The translations under genes and the position numbers were made by a program. From assembly GCF_001905665.1 (NCBI RefSeq), contig NZ_LIVX01000001.1, positions 496,001 to 560,000 of the forward strand: DNA of 64,000 nt, read 5' to 3'. Below the pieces are notes generated by a model. That model saw only the letters and a program-made list of their open reading frames with translations. It had not been told where the DNA came from and did no database searches. Shown here piece by piece: positions 34,238 to 41,495 of this stretch (position 1 is its first letter; every line of letters begins with the position of its first letter). The DNA comes from Streptomyces sp. CB02261 (GTDB lineage: Bacteria; Actinomycetota; Actinomycetes; Streptomycetales; Streptomycetaceae).

Positions 34238-34256
34238 TTAGGTTCGCCTTACCTTA
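34238..34256. promoter_or_regulatory. Iron box of the siderophore-binding lipoprotein gene
   Basis: TTAGGTTCGCCTTACCTTA matches the DtxR/DmdR1 consensus TTAGGTTAGGCTAACCTAA at 15 of 19 positions and lies upstream of the minus-strand gene starting at 34172. It is the best of the iron boxes in this window. Confidence 0.8.
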
Positions 34257-34399
34257 CTCATCACGGGAAACTCCAGCACAACCACCCCCGGCCCCTCAGG
34301 CGAATCGCCTCACGGCCACCCTTATGTGTGAAGTGACCTGGCTCGTGTTGTCCGGCTGGAAGTGCGAAAACTAGCTTCGTGGCCGGAGGTGACGAGTCG

Positions 34400-35572
34400 A
34401 TGACAGCGTGTGCCATCGAGACGGCGGCCGAGGACGACGACCGCGAGGGGAACCGGGGCGGGGAGCGCCCCGGGAGCGCTGCCTGGCCGACGGGGTTCAC
34501 GATCACGGCGAACGGCGCGTACGCGGCCAGGCTCGCGGGCGCCGGGGACGCCCTGTACGTGGAGCGGTGGACCCTCGACGGCCCGGAGCCGTACGCCGTA
34601 CCGCTCCCCCTCGCCCAGCCGGAGGAGCCGGGCACCCAGCTGGTGCCCCTCGCGGACGGCCGGGTCCTCGTCGCCCGCCGCGTGGACGGGCGGCGGAACA
34701 CGTTCTCGCTGCTCTACCCCACGGGCCCGGCCACCGGCGAGTTCCAGCTCGGCGCGGTGGAGGCCCCGGGCTCCGAGCACCTGGTCCTGTTGCCGCCCTC
34801 GCCGGACGGCATCTGCGCGTACGCCATGTGCGTCGGCCCGGACACGACCACGCTGTGGCTGGTCGCGGGCGGCGCCTTCGGTCCCGAGCAGGTGGCGGAG
34901 GTCAAGGGCCGCTGTACGGGCGGGGTGTGGCTCGACCGTACGGGCCGGATACTCGCGCTCGACCGGCGGCTCGGCGACGGGCCGGTGAAGGCCGTCACCG
35001 TCGACCTGGAGCGCGGCGGCGAGGTGACGCCCCTGCTCCAGATCACCGAGGACAGCAACGACCGGCTGCTCCTCGCGGACCCGGACAGCGGGCTCCTCCT
35101 GATCCGCTCCGACGCGCCGTCCCCGGGGCACGACCGGCTCGGCTGGGGCGTGCTCGGCAGTCTCCTTCCGGTGCGTTTCCCCGAGTGCCTGCGGCTCGAC
35201 GACGCGGCGGTGACGCCGTTCGCCGTGCAGCCGGGGCAGGTGCTGATGCCGGAGGGCTGCGGGGTGGCGCTGCGGATCGACGCGGCGGGCGGCAGCTGGG
35301 TCGGGATCTGGCAGCCCTCGGCCCGGCGGATGAGCCATGTGGCCGCCCCCGCGGGCTGGCTGGCCGGTGCGGGCCTGTGGACGGCCGGCGGCGTGCTGCG
35401 GCTGCCGTACGTGACGGCCGGGGCGCCGTGCGGGCTCGCGGACCTGGAGGCGCCGCCGGAGCCGGAGCCCGTGCCGGTGACGGTCGCGGCGGCGGTCGTC
35501 GAAGAGCCCCGGGTGTGCCGTCCGGTGCCGCTCCAGCAGGCGCCTCTCACCGACCGCAGACCCGCTGGTTAG
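34400..35572 (+). CDS. Conserved hypothetical protein, beta-propeller-like
   Basis: 390 residues without signal or membrane helices. Repeated beta-rich segments of 40-50 residues are visible (GAYAARLAGAGDALYVERWTL, DGRVLVARRVDGRRNTFSLLYP, GGVWLDRTGRILALDRRL, DRLLLADPDSGLLLIRSD, GCGVALRIDAAGGSWVGIWQP), which suggests a beta-propeller. The ATG at 34400 has a perfect GGAGGTGA seven bases upstream, so the earlier GTG is rejected. I know it only as an uncharacterised Streptomyces protein. The stop TAG overlaps a TAGAAT that could be the -10 of the next small gene. Confidence 0.7.
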   Translation: MTACAIETAAEDDDREGNRGGERPGSAAWPTGFTITANGAYAARLAGAGDALYVERWTLDGPEPYAVPLPLAQPEEPGTQLVPLADGRVLVARRVDGRRNTFSLLYPTGPATGEFQLGAVEAPGSEHLVLLPPSPDGICAYAMCVGPDTTTLWLVAGGAFGPEQVAEVKGRCTGGVWLDRTGRILALDRRLGDGPVKAVTVDLERGGEVTPLLQITEDSNDRLLLADPDSGLLLIRSDAPSPGHDRLGWGVLGSLLPVRFPECLRLDDAAVTPFAVQPGQVLMPEGCGVALRIDAAGGSWVGIWQPSARRMSHVAAPAGWLAGAGLWTAGGVLRLPYVTAGAPCGLADLEAPPEPEPVPVTVAAAVVEEPRVCRPVPLQQAPLTDRRPAG

Positions 35573-35620
35573 AATCTCGGGCTGCACAGCAGGACCGATG
35601 TCAACGGGGTGAGTTCGACC

Positions 35621-35749
35621 ATGTCGGAGAACAGCACGCACGGGCAGGAGCCGAACGGTTCCGGCAAGCACCGCGGTGAGGCCGCGCCGGTGGAGGACTC
35701 CGCGTCCTCCCCGCACGGCCGCCACCGTCGCGAGCCCGACGCGCAGTGA
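35621..35749 (+). CDS. 42-residue conserved small protein
   Basis: Encodes a very hydrophilic peptide beginning MSENSTHGQEPNGSGKHRGE and ending HGRHRREPDAQ. GGGGTGAG lies upstream of the ATG, and codon-third-position GC is high throughout. Small SEN...GKHRGEAAPVED proteins of this type recur in Streptomyces next to this hypothetical gene. It is predicted to be disordered, with no membrane segment. A strong terminator follows 20 bases later, which supports a real short transcript. Function unknown. Confidence 0.75.
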   Translation: MSENSTHGQEPNGSGKHRGEAAPVEDSASSPHGRHRREPDAQ

Positions 35750-35768
35750 CCGAGCAGTCCAGCGAGTC

Positions 35769-35799
35769 CGAGGGCCCCGGGGTATCCCCGGGGCCCTCG
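35769..35799 (+). terminator. Strong hairpin terminator
   Basis: A 14-base perfect stem (CGAGGGCCCCGGGG at 35769-35782 and its complement at 35786-35799) with a TAT loop, followed by GCCTTTCCC. It ends the hypothetical/small-protein transcript. Confidence 0.85.
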
Positions 35800-35879
35800 G
35801 CCTTTCCCCACCGCGGACCGTCGTCGGACGGCCGGTCCTGACCCCCCTTTCCCCGCCCCTCTCACCCGCTTTCAGTCCC

Positions 35880-35952
35880 TCTCAGCCCTTCCTGAGACCC
35901 TCCTCAGCCTCTCCCAAGCCCTTCGGGTGAGCCCGTCTCAGCCCTTCCTGAG
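35880..35952. repeat. Duplicated 17-bp gene end in a degenerate array
   Basis: TCTCAGCCCTTCCTGAG occurs exactly at 35880-35896 and 35936-35952. The right copy is the Leu-Arg-Lys-Gly-stop end of the SDR gene. CTCAGCCTCTCCCAAGCCCTT and CTCACCCGCTTTCAG between and beyond look like decayed further units, from about 35855. Confidence 0.75.
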
Positions 35953-36879
35953 CCCCAGTACCTCCGTCGCCGCGAAGGTCTCGCCCGCCGGGCGGTCGGC
36001 GTAGTACGGGGTGAGCAGGCCGTCCAGTTCCTCGTACGTGAACGCCTCCTTGGCCGTGTCGAACTTGGCCGACACCCGGGGCCGGTCCACGACCGCCACC
36101 ATCCCGCCGTGCACGACGAGCAGCTGGCCGTTGACCCCGGCCGCCGCCGGCGAGGCCAGGTAGCCGACGAGCGGCGCCACGTGGTCCGGGGACAGGGGAT
36201 CCAGCTCCCCGTCCCCCGGCTCGCCGAAGCCCGCGAAGACGTCCTCCGTCATCCGGGTCCTGGCCCTCGGGCAGATCGCGTTGGCCGTCACCCCGTAGCG
36301 GGCGAGCGCCAGCGCCGTCGAGGTGGTCAGGCCCACGATGCCTCCCTTGGCCGCCGCGTAGTTGGGCTGGCCGGCCGACCCGGCGAGGAAGGCCTCGGAG
36401 GAGGTGTTGACGATGCGGCCGTAGACGCCGCTCTCCCCGGCCTTGGCCCGGCCCCGCCAGTGCGCGGCGGCGAAGTGGGTGGTGTTGAAGTGGCCCTTGA
36501 GGTGGACCCGTACGACCGAGTCCCACTCGTCCTCGCTCATCGAGAAGACCATCCGGTCGCGCAGGATGCCCGCGTTGTTGACCAGGACGTCCAGTCTGCC
36601 GAACTCGGCCACCGCCAGGTCGATCAGGGCCCGGGCGGTCTCGAAGTCGGAGACGTCGCCGAGGTGCGCGACCGCGCGGCCGCCCGCCGCGCGGATCTCC
36701 GCGGCGACCTCCTCGGCGGGGGCGGCGGAGGCCGCGCCCGAGCCGTCGCGGCCGGGCTGCCCGTAGTCGTTGACGACGACGGCCGCGCCGAGCCGGGCGA
36801 GTTCCAGGGCCTCGGCGCGGCCGAGGCCCCGCCCGGCGCCGGTGACGATCGCGCTCAGCCCTTCCAGGGGCAGTGACAT
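35938..36879 (-). CDS. SDR, 3-hydroxyacyl-CoA dehydrogenase-like (multifunctional-enzyme type 2)
   Basis: 313 residues. The cofactor motif VTGAGRGLGRAEALELARLGAAVVVNDYG, with NDYG for NAD, is characteristic of the dehydrogenase part of MFE-2/17-beta-HSD4-like enzymes. NNAGILRDRMVFSMSEDEWD is a family hallmark. The catalytic Ser and YAAAK follow in NTSSEAFLAGSAGQPNYAAAKGG. A C-terminal extension (about 235-313) is usual in this subgroup. Expected reaction: oxidation of a (3R)-hydroxyacyl-CoA, as Hsd4A-like proteins do on sterol side chains. It is the last gene of an operon with alcohol dehydrogenase (20 bases) and hydratase. Confidence 0.88.
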   Translation of the reverse strand: MSLPLEGLSAIVTGAGRGLGRAEALELARLGAAVVVNDYGQPGRDGSGAASAAPAEEVAAEIRAAGGRAVAHLGDVSDFETARALIDLAVAEFGRLDVLVNNAGILRDRMVFSMSEDEWDSVVRVHLKGHFNTTHFAAAHWRGRAKAGESGVYGRIVNTSSEAFLAGSAGQPNYAAAKGGIVGLTTSTALALARYGVTANAICPRARTRMTEDVFAGFGEPGDGELDPLSPDHVAPLVGYLASPAAAGVNGQLLVVHGGMVAVVDRPRVSAKFDTAKEAFTYEELDGLLTPYYADRPAGETFAATEVLGLRKG

Positions 36880-36899
36880 CGCGGGGATCCTCTCCGGTC

Positions 36900-37976
36900 T
36901 CAGATCTCGATGCAGGTGCGGAGGGCGGCGCCCGTACGCATCTGCTCCAGGGCCTCGTTGACGCCCGCGAGCGGCACCCGGTGGGTGATGAGCGACTCCA
37001 GGTCGATGCGGCCCGCCCGCCAGAGCGCGATGGCCCGCTCGTACGAACGGAGCACGTCCCCGCCGCCGTACATGGACGGCAGGATCCGCTTCTCGTCGAA
37101 GAACAGCTCGAACATGCTGAGCTGGAGGTGGTCGTCGAGGGCGCCCGCGCCGACGACGCAGAGGGTGCCGCCGCGCCGGGTCGTCTCGTACGCGGTGCGT
37201 GCGGTGGCGGACTTGCCGACGACCTCGAAGACGTAGTCGAAGCCCTCCCCGCCGGTGATGCGCTGCTTGGCATCGGCGAGCGCGTCGGGGGCGACGGCCT
37301 CGGTGGCACCGAAGCGGAGCGCCGCCTCGCGCCGCGACCCGACGGGGTCGACGGCCACGATCTGGGCGGCGCCCTGGAGCCTCGCGCCCTGGATCGCGGA
37401 GATCCCGACGCCTCCGCAGCCGATGACGGCGACCGACGAACCGGCCTCCACCTTGGCCGTGTTGATGGCGGCGCCGAGGCCGGTGGTGACACCGCAGCCG
37501 ATGAGGGCGGCGATCTCGAAGGGCACGTCGTCGGGTATCGGGACGGCGCAGCCGGCGTCGACGACGACCTCCTCGGTGAAGGTGCCGGTGCCGGCGAAGC
37601 CGAAGACGTCACCGCCGGGGCGCCTGAAGTTGGGCGTGCCGGCGTTCATGAAGCCGGCCAGGCACAGCTGTGTCTGGCCGCGCCTGCAGGCGGGACAGCT
37701 GCCGCAGGCGGGCAGCCAGCAGAGCAGGACCCGCTGCCCCTGGTCGAGTCCGGTGACGCCGTCGCCGACGTCGAGGATCTCGCCGGCGCCCTCGTGGCCG
37801 GGGACGAAGGGGGCGGGCTGCGGGAGGACGCCGCTCATCGCGGAGACGTCGGAGTGGCAGAGGCCGGTGGCCCTGACCCGGATCCGCACCTTGCCGGGCC
37901 CGAAGCCCACGGCCTCGACGTCGTCGAGGACTTCGAGTTTGTCCTGGCCGATCTCGTGCAGTACGGCTGCGCGCAT
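36900..37976 (-). CDS. Zinc-dependent alcohol dehydrogenase (class III-like MDR)
   Basis: 358 residues. Catalytic zinc ligands are in GLCHSDVSAMSG and PGHEGAGEI plus a Cys in IGCGVTTG. The structural-zinc lobe is CGSCPACRRGQTQLC. The Rossmann motif is VAVIGCGGVGISAIQGARLQGA with VDPV after strand 2, favouring NAD. The protein resembles mycobacterial AdhB/AdhD enzymes. In this operon it might oxidise a side-chain alcohol or aldehyde, but the substrate is inferred. The ATG at 37976 follows GGAAGGAGCC. A 20-bp repeat array lies immediately upstream. Confidence 0.9.
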   Translation of the reverse strand: MRAAVLHEIGQDKLEVLDDVEAVGFGPGKVRIRVRATGLCHSDVSAMSGVLPQPAPFVPGHEGAGEILDVGDGVTGLDQGQRVLLCWLPACGSCPACRRGQTQLCLAGFMNAGTPNFRRPGGDVFGFAGTGTFTEEVVVDAGCAVPIPDDVPFEIAALIGCGVTTGLGAAINTAKVEAGSSVAVIGCGGVGISAIQGARLQGAAQIVAVDPVGSRREAALRFGATEAVAPDALADAKQRITGGEGFDYVFEVVGKSATARTAYETTRRGGTLCVVGAGALDDHLQLSMFELFFDEKRILPSMYGGGDVLRSYERAIALWRAGRIDLESLITHRVPLAGVNEALEQMRTGAALRTCIEI

Positions 37977-37989
37977 GGTGCGGCTCCTT

Positions 37990-38078
37990 CCGGGACGGAT
38001 CTGACGGATCTACGAGTGCCGGGGTGGATCTCCGAGTACCGGAACGAATCTCCGAGTGCCGGGATGGATCTAGGAGTG
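37990..38078. repeat. 20-bp tandem repeat, four copies, starting in a coding sequence
   Basis: Units 38059-38078, 38039-38058 and 38019-38038 follow CCGGGATGGATCTCCGAGTG, and a longer 29-base unit (37990-38018, with an internal duplication of GACGGATCT) ends the array. The rightmost unit holds the last codons and stop (His-Ser-stop) of the hydratase gene. Only the rightmost copy has the TAG at that position. The array fills the spacer before the alcohol-dehydrogenase ribosome site. Confidence 0.9.
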
Positions 38079-38924
38079 GACGACGAGGGTGTCGGCGAGG
38101 ACCGGGGCGTCGTCGCGCTCCACGGCCGTCACCGTCGCCTGGACGCGGCCGTCCCCGGCCCACATCCGGATGCGCAGGGTCTCACCGGGGAAGACGACCC
38201 CGGCGAAGCGGGTGCGGTACGCGTGGACCCGGGTGACGTCACCGCCGAGCACCGTGTCCACCACCGCCTTGAGGGTCATGCCGTACGAGCACAGCCCGTG
38301 CAGGATCGGCCTGTCGAAGCCGGCCAACTTGGCGAACTCGGGGTCGGCGTGGAGCGGGTTCCAGTCCCCGGAGAGCCGGTAGAGCAGGGCCTGCTCCTCA
38401 CGGACCGGGCGTTCGACGGTGACGTCGGGCGCGCGCTCGGGCAGGGCGAGGCGCTCGGAGGGCCCCCGGTCGCCGCCCCAGCCTCCCTCACCGCGTACGA
38501 AGATCTCGGCGTCGCTGGTCCAGAGCGGGCCGTCCTCGTCGGCGGCCTCGGAGCGCAGGACGAGGACGGCGGCCTTGCCCTTGTCGTACACGGCGGCGAC
38601 GCGTGAGGTGGAGACGGCGCGGCCGGCGACGGGGACGGGCCGGTGGAGCGTGATCGACTGGCCGCCGTGCAGGACGGCGGCGAGGTCGATGTCGATGCCG
38701 GGGGCGGAGAGCCCGCCGACGACCCCCATGCCGGCTCCGGCGACGGTGGCGAAGCTGGGCAGGACGTGAAGACGCGATTCGAGGGTGTAGCGGAGCTCGT
38801 CGGGGTCGGTCGCCGGGGTGCCGGCGCCCAGGCCCAGGTGGTAGAGCTGGACGTCCTTGTGGTCCCAGGAGATCTCGGCGCTGCGGGGTTCGGCGGCGAC
38901 GGCCTTGGCGGGGTCGATCGGCAT
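38070..38924 (-). CDS. MaoC-type 2-enoyl-CoA hydratase
   Basis: Hydrates trans-2-enoyl-CoA to (3R)-hydroxyacyl-CoA; 284 residues with an N-terminal and a C-terminal hot-dog domain. The hydratase-2 signature YRLSGDWNPLHADPEFAKLAG is complete, with Asp187 and His192 as catalytic pair, followed by PILHGLCSYG. The N-terminus EISWDHKDVQLYHLGLGAG is typical of Hsd4B/ChsH3-like and MFE-2 hydratases. ATG 38924 is chosen: a longer reading frame would run through the KstR-type operator. First gene of the hydratase-ADH-SDR operon. Confidence 0.9.
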   Translation of the reverse strand: MPIDPAKAVAAEPRSAEISWDHKDVQLYHLGLGAGTPATDPDELRYTLESRLHVLPSFATVAGAGMGVVGGLSAPGIDIDLAAVLHGGQSITLHRPVPVAGRAVSTSRVAAVYDKGKAAVLVLRSEAADEDGPLWTSDAEIFVRGEGGWGGDRGPSERLALPERAPDVTVERPVREEQALLYRLSGDWNPLHADPEFAKLAGFDRPILHGLCSYGMTLKAVVDTVLGGDVTRVHAYRTRFAGVVFPGETLRIRMWAGDGRVQATVTAVERDDAPVLADTLVVHS

Positions 38925-39022
38925 CGGGCTGCTGCTCCTCGTGGCGTGGAAGACCTCGGCGCGGCCGTCCGCACCGTCGGCCGCACCGAGGCCGTGCGGG
39001 GACCGTCCCGTACGCGCCCGTT

Positions 39023-39038
39023 CTAGAACGCGTTCTAG
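39023..39038. promoter_or_regulatory. KstR-type operator
   Basis: CTAGAACGCGTTCTAG is a perfect 16-base palindrome. Its core TAGAACGCGTTCTA fits the KstR consensus TNNAACNNGTTNNA exactly. It lies 99 bases before the hydratase start, which implies repression of the operon by a KstR-like TetR regulator encoded elsewhere. Confidence 0.8.
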
Positions 39039-39086
39039 GTCGGTGGTCCCCATGTATAGCCCAGCCCATCGCGCTTGGGAACCCTC

Positions 39087-39101
39087 CTGACGTCACGTCA
39101 G
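39087..39101. promoter_or_regulatory. CTGAC-N5-GTCAG palindrome, site 1
   Basis: CTGACGTCACGTCAG, perfect arms of seven about a central C, lies between the divergent hydratase and response-regulator genes. The same pattern recurs at 44881 and 60157. Binding protein unknown. The rest of the 38925-39237 interval shows no further gene. Confidence 0.6.
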
Positions 39102-39237
39102 AAACGGTGTCGGCGCGTCTGCGCGCGCGGGTCGCGGCCCCAGGCGGCACGCTTGTCCCGGGACCGTCGACGCGGCGGTCCCGGGTCACCGCGGAACGCC
39201 GTGGGGGCCGCCGCCCGCACGACGGGGAGCCCACGGA

Positions 39238-39654
39238 ATGATCAGGATCCTGCTCGCCGAGGACCGGGGGACGACGCGGGGCGCGCTGGCGCTGCTGCTC
39301 GGGATGGAGCACGACTTCGAGGTCGTGGCGCAGGTCGGGCGGGGCGACGAGGTCGTGGACGCGGCGCTGGTCGGACGCCCCGACGTGGCTCTGCTCGACG
39401 CCGAGCTGCCGGGGCGGTCGGGGTTCGACGCCGCCGCGGACCTGCGGGACGAGGTGCCGGACTGCCGGGTGCTGGTCCTGGCGACCTCGGGACGGCCGGG
39501 ATACCTGCGGCGGGCGAGGGAGGCGGGGGCCGCCGGGTTCCTGGTCAAGGACGGGCCCGTGGAGGAACTGGCCGAGGCGGTCCGGCGGGTGCTGCGCGGG
39601 GAGACGGTGATCGACCCGGTGCTCGCGGCGGCCTCGGACCCGGGCCGGGACTGA
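39238..39654 (+). CDS. Response-regulator receiver lacking its output domain
   Basis: 138 residues, receiver domain of the NarL/DesR kind: MIRILLAEDRGTTRGALALLLGME, phospho-acceptor D54 in VALLDAELPGRSG, T83 in VLATSGRPGYLRRAREAGAAGF and K104 in LVKDGPVEELAEAVRRVLRGETVIDPVLAAA. Homologues continue into a LuxR-type helix-turn-helix of about 65 residues; here the frame stops after SDPGRD. The stop lies inside the first unit of a 40-bp tandem repeat, so truncation may be linked to that array. No sensor kinase is adjacent. It may be a pseudogene or a stand-alone phospho-sink. Confidence 0.8.
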   Translation: MIRILLAEDRGTTRGALALLLGMEHDFEVVAQVGRGDEVVDAALVGRPDVALLDAELPGRSGFDAAADLRDEVPDCRVLVLATSGRPGYLRRAREAGAAGFLVKDGPVEELAEAVRRVLRGETVIDPVLAAASDPGRD

Positions 39655-39802
39655 CGGGCCGGGTCCGCACGCTCGCGGGGCGGGCCGGGACTGCGGGCCG
39701 GGTCCCTACGCTCCGGGGCGGGCCGGACCGGGACTGACGGGCCCGCTCCGCACGCTCGCGGGGCGGGCCGGGCCGGGCCTGACGGCTCGGTCCGCGCCCG
39801 CG
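39641..39802. repeat. About 40-bp tandem repeat, four copies, beginning in a coding sequence
   Basis: Units of 40, 38, 45 and about 39 bases start at 39641, 39681, 39719 and 39764. Each reads CGGGCCGGGACTGACGGGCC-like, then (G)GGTCCGCACGCTCGCGGGG. The first unit holds the Gly-Arg-Asp-stop of the response-regulator gene. The TGA is kept in units 1, 3 and 4 and lost in unit 2. Confidence 0.9.
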
Positions 39803-39839
39803 TCCGCGTCCGCGGTGGCGGTCGCGGTGAGGCCGGTTC

Positions 39840-41354
39840 CTACAACAGGTCGCGCTCCGCGAGGGAGGCCGCGCGCTGGGTCTCGACGCGCCGGGGCGCC
39901 TCCTTCGGCAGGCCGAGCAGCATCAGCGCGGCCGCCGCGACGAGGACCCCGGCCGAGACCCGGAAGGCCGTCGCGTAGCCCGGGACCAGGTACGACGGGT
40001 CCGGCGTCAGGCCGAAGTGGAGGACCGTGGGCGTGGCCGCCGCGGCGACCGTCGTGAGCGTGGCCAGGCCGATCGCCCCGCCCATCGTGCGGGAGGTGTT
40101 GACGAGTCCCGAGACCAGGCCCGCGTCGCCCGGCGAGGCGCTGGAGGTGGCGAGTGTGGCGAGCGGGGTGGTCGCGAGGCCGATGCCGGCCATCATGAGG
40201 ATGCCGGGACCCAGGATCGTGCCGAGGAAGGTGCCGTCGGCGGTCAGCGTCGACTGCCAGGCGAAGCCGGCCGCGGCGAGGAGCGCACCGATGACCGCGA
40301 GGTTCCTGGCGCCGACCGCCGGCATCAGGTACGGGGCGAACTTGGAGCCCAGGAGCACGCTCAGGGAGCTGGGGACGAGCGCCAGACCGGCCTGGAGCGG
40401 GGTGTAGCCGAGGACGTTCTGCGCGTACACCGTCATGAAGAACCACATGCCGAAGGAGCTCGAACCGCACAGCAGGATCGCCGCGTTGGCCGCCGACACG
40501 GTCCGGTTGCGGAAGATGCCCAGCGGCACCAGGGGTTCCCGGGTGCGGGACTCCACGACGACGAAGACGGCGAGGAGGGCGAGGCCGCCGAACAGCGGGA
40601 GCAGGGTGCCGGCGGCGATCCACCCCACCGCCTCCGTCTGCACGATGCCGTACGCGAGGGTGGCGAGGCCCGCCGTGACGAGGACGGCGCCCGGCAGGTC
40701 GAGGCGGCGCCCGGCGCCCGTGCGGCTCTCGCGCAGCCACAGGGCGCCGGCGGCGAGGACCAGGACGCCGACGGGGACGTTGACGAGGAGGACCCAGCGC
40801 CACGAGAGCAGGTCGACGAGGAGGCCGCCGACGAAGCCGCCCGCCGCGCCGCCGGCCGCGCCGACCGCCGTCCAGGTCCCGATGGCCCGGGTGCGGGCGG
40901 CTCCCGCCGGGACGGCGCGCGTGATCAGGGTGAGGGTGGCCGGCGAGAGGAGCGCGGCGCCGAGGCCCTGCGCGGCGCGGGCGCCGATCAGGTACTGCCC
41001 CTCGGGGGCGAGGCCCCCGACGACGGACGCGGCGGTGAAGAGACCGAGCCCGAGCAGGAACATCGCCTTGCGGCCGTAGAGGTCGGCGGCCCGCCCGCCG
41101 AGCAGCATGAAACCGGCGAAGGCGATCGAGTAGGCGTTGAGCACCCACTGGAGCTCCAGGGTGGAGAGCCCCAGGTCGGCCTTGAGCGAGGGCAGGGCCA
41201 CGTTCATGACGGAGACGTCGAGGACGACGAGGAACTGCCCCGCGCAGGCCGCGAGGACGACCAGCCAGGGGCGGGCCGGGGCGGGTATGGAGGGGAGGGT
41301 GGAGGGGGCCGTTCCGGCCTTGCTGAGGGGGTCGTTCTGCGGCATGGATGTCAT
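39840..41354 (-). CDS. DHA2-family MFS drug exporter (14 helices)
   Basis: 504 residues and about 14 hydrophobic helices. Motifs are AGQFLVVLDVSVMNVALPSLKADLGL (helix 1 motif D1), LLGGRAADLYGRKAMFL (MFS loop), and GLGAALLSPATLTLI with WRWVLLVNVPVG, diagnostic for the DHA2 (EmrB/QacA) group. Substrate unknown. ATG 41354 or 41345 are both possible. The gene lies between the two KstR-boxed operons on the same strand but has no box of its own that I can see. Confidence 0.9.
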   Translation of the reverse strand: MTSMPQNDPLSKAGTAPSTLPSIPAPARPWLVVLAACAGQFLVVLDVSVMNVALPSLKADLGLSTLELQWVLNAYSIAFAGFMLLGGRAADLYGRKAMFLLGLGLFTAASVVGGLAPEGQYLIGARAAQGLGAALLSPATLTLITRAVPAGAARTRAIGTWTAVGAAGGAAGGFVGGLLVDLLSWRWVLLVNVPVGVLVLAAGALWLRESRTGAGRRLDLPGAVLVTAGLATLAYGIVQTEAVGWIAAGTLLPLFGGLALLAVFVVVESRTREPLVPLGIFRNRTVSAANAAILLCGSSSFGMWFFMTVYAQNVLGYTPLQAGLALVPSSLSVLLGSKFAPYLMPAVGARNLAVIGALLAAAGFAWQSTLTADGTFLGTILGPGILMMAGIGLATTPLATLATSSASPGDAGLVSGLVNTSRTMGGAIGLATLTTVAAAATPTVLHFGLTPDPSYLVPGYATAFRVSAGVLVAAAALMLLGLPKEAPRRVETQRAASLAERDLL

Positions 41355-41483
41355 GGTCGCAGACGGCCCTAGCCCCGTACATACGCCGGGAGTCCTACGG
41401 CTGAGGGCGCAGCCGGGACGGCTCGGGCTTCCGCCGCGGGACGGTCGAGGCCCCTCGCCACTCGCCAGGTCGGAAGGCCACGG

Positions 41484-41495
41484 CTACAGCTACAG
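41484..41495. repeat. Duplicated last codon plus stop of the thiolase gene
   Basis: CTACAG occurs twice in tandem (41484-41489, 41490-41495); on the minus strand this is CTG-TAG-CTG-TAG, that is Leu-stop repeated in frame. Confidence 0.6.

Noticed and set aside
37990..38078. Possible CRISPR-like repeats
   Set aside because: Units are contiguous 20-mers without unique spacers, only four copies, and no cas genes are present.
39023..39053. Upstream start at 39053 for the hydratase gene
   Set aside because: It would place the KstR-type operator inside the coding sequence and adds 43 residues with no hydratase similarity.
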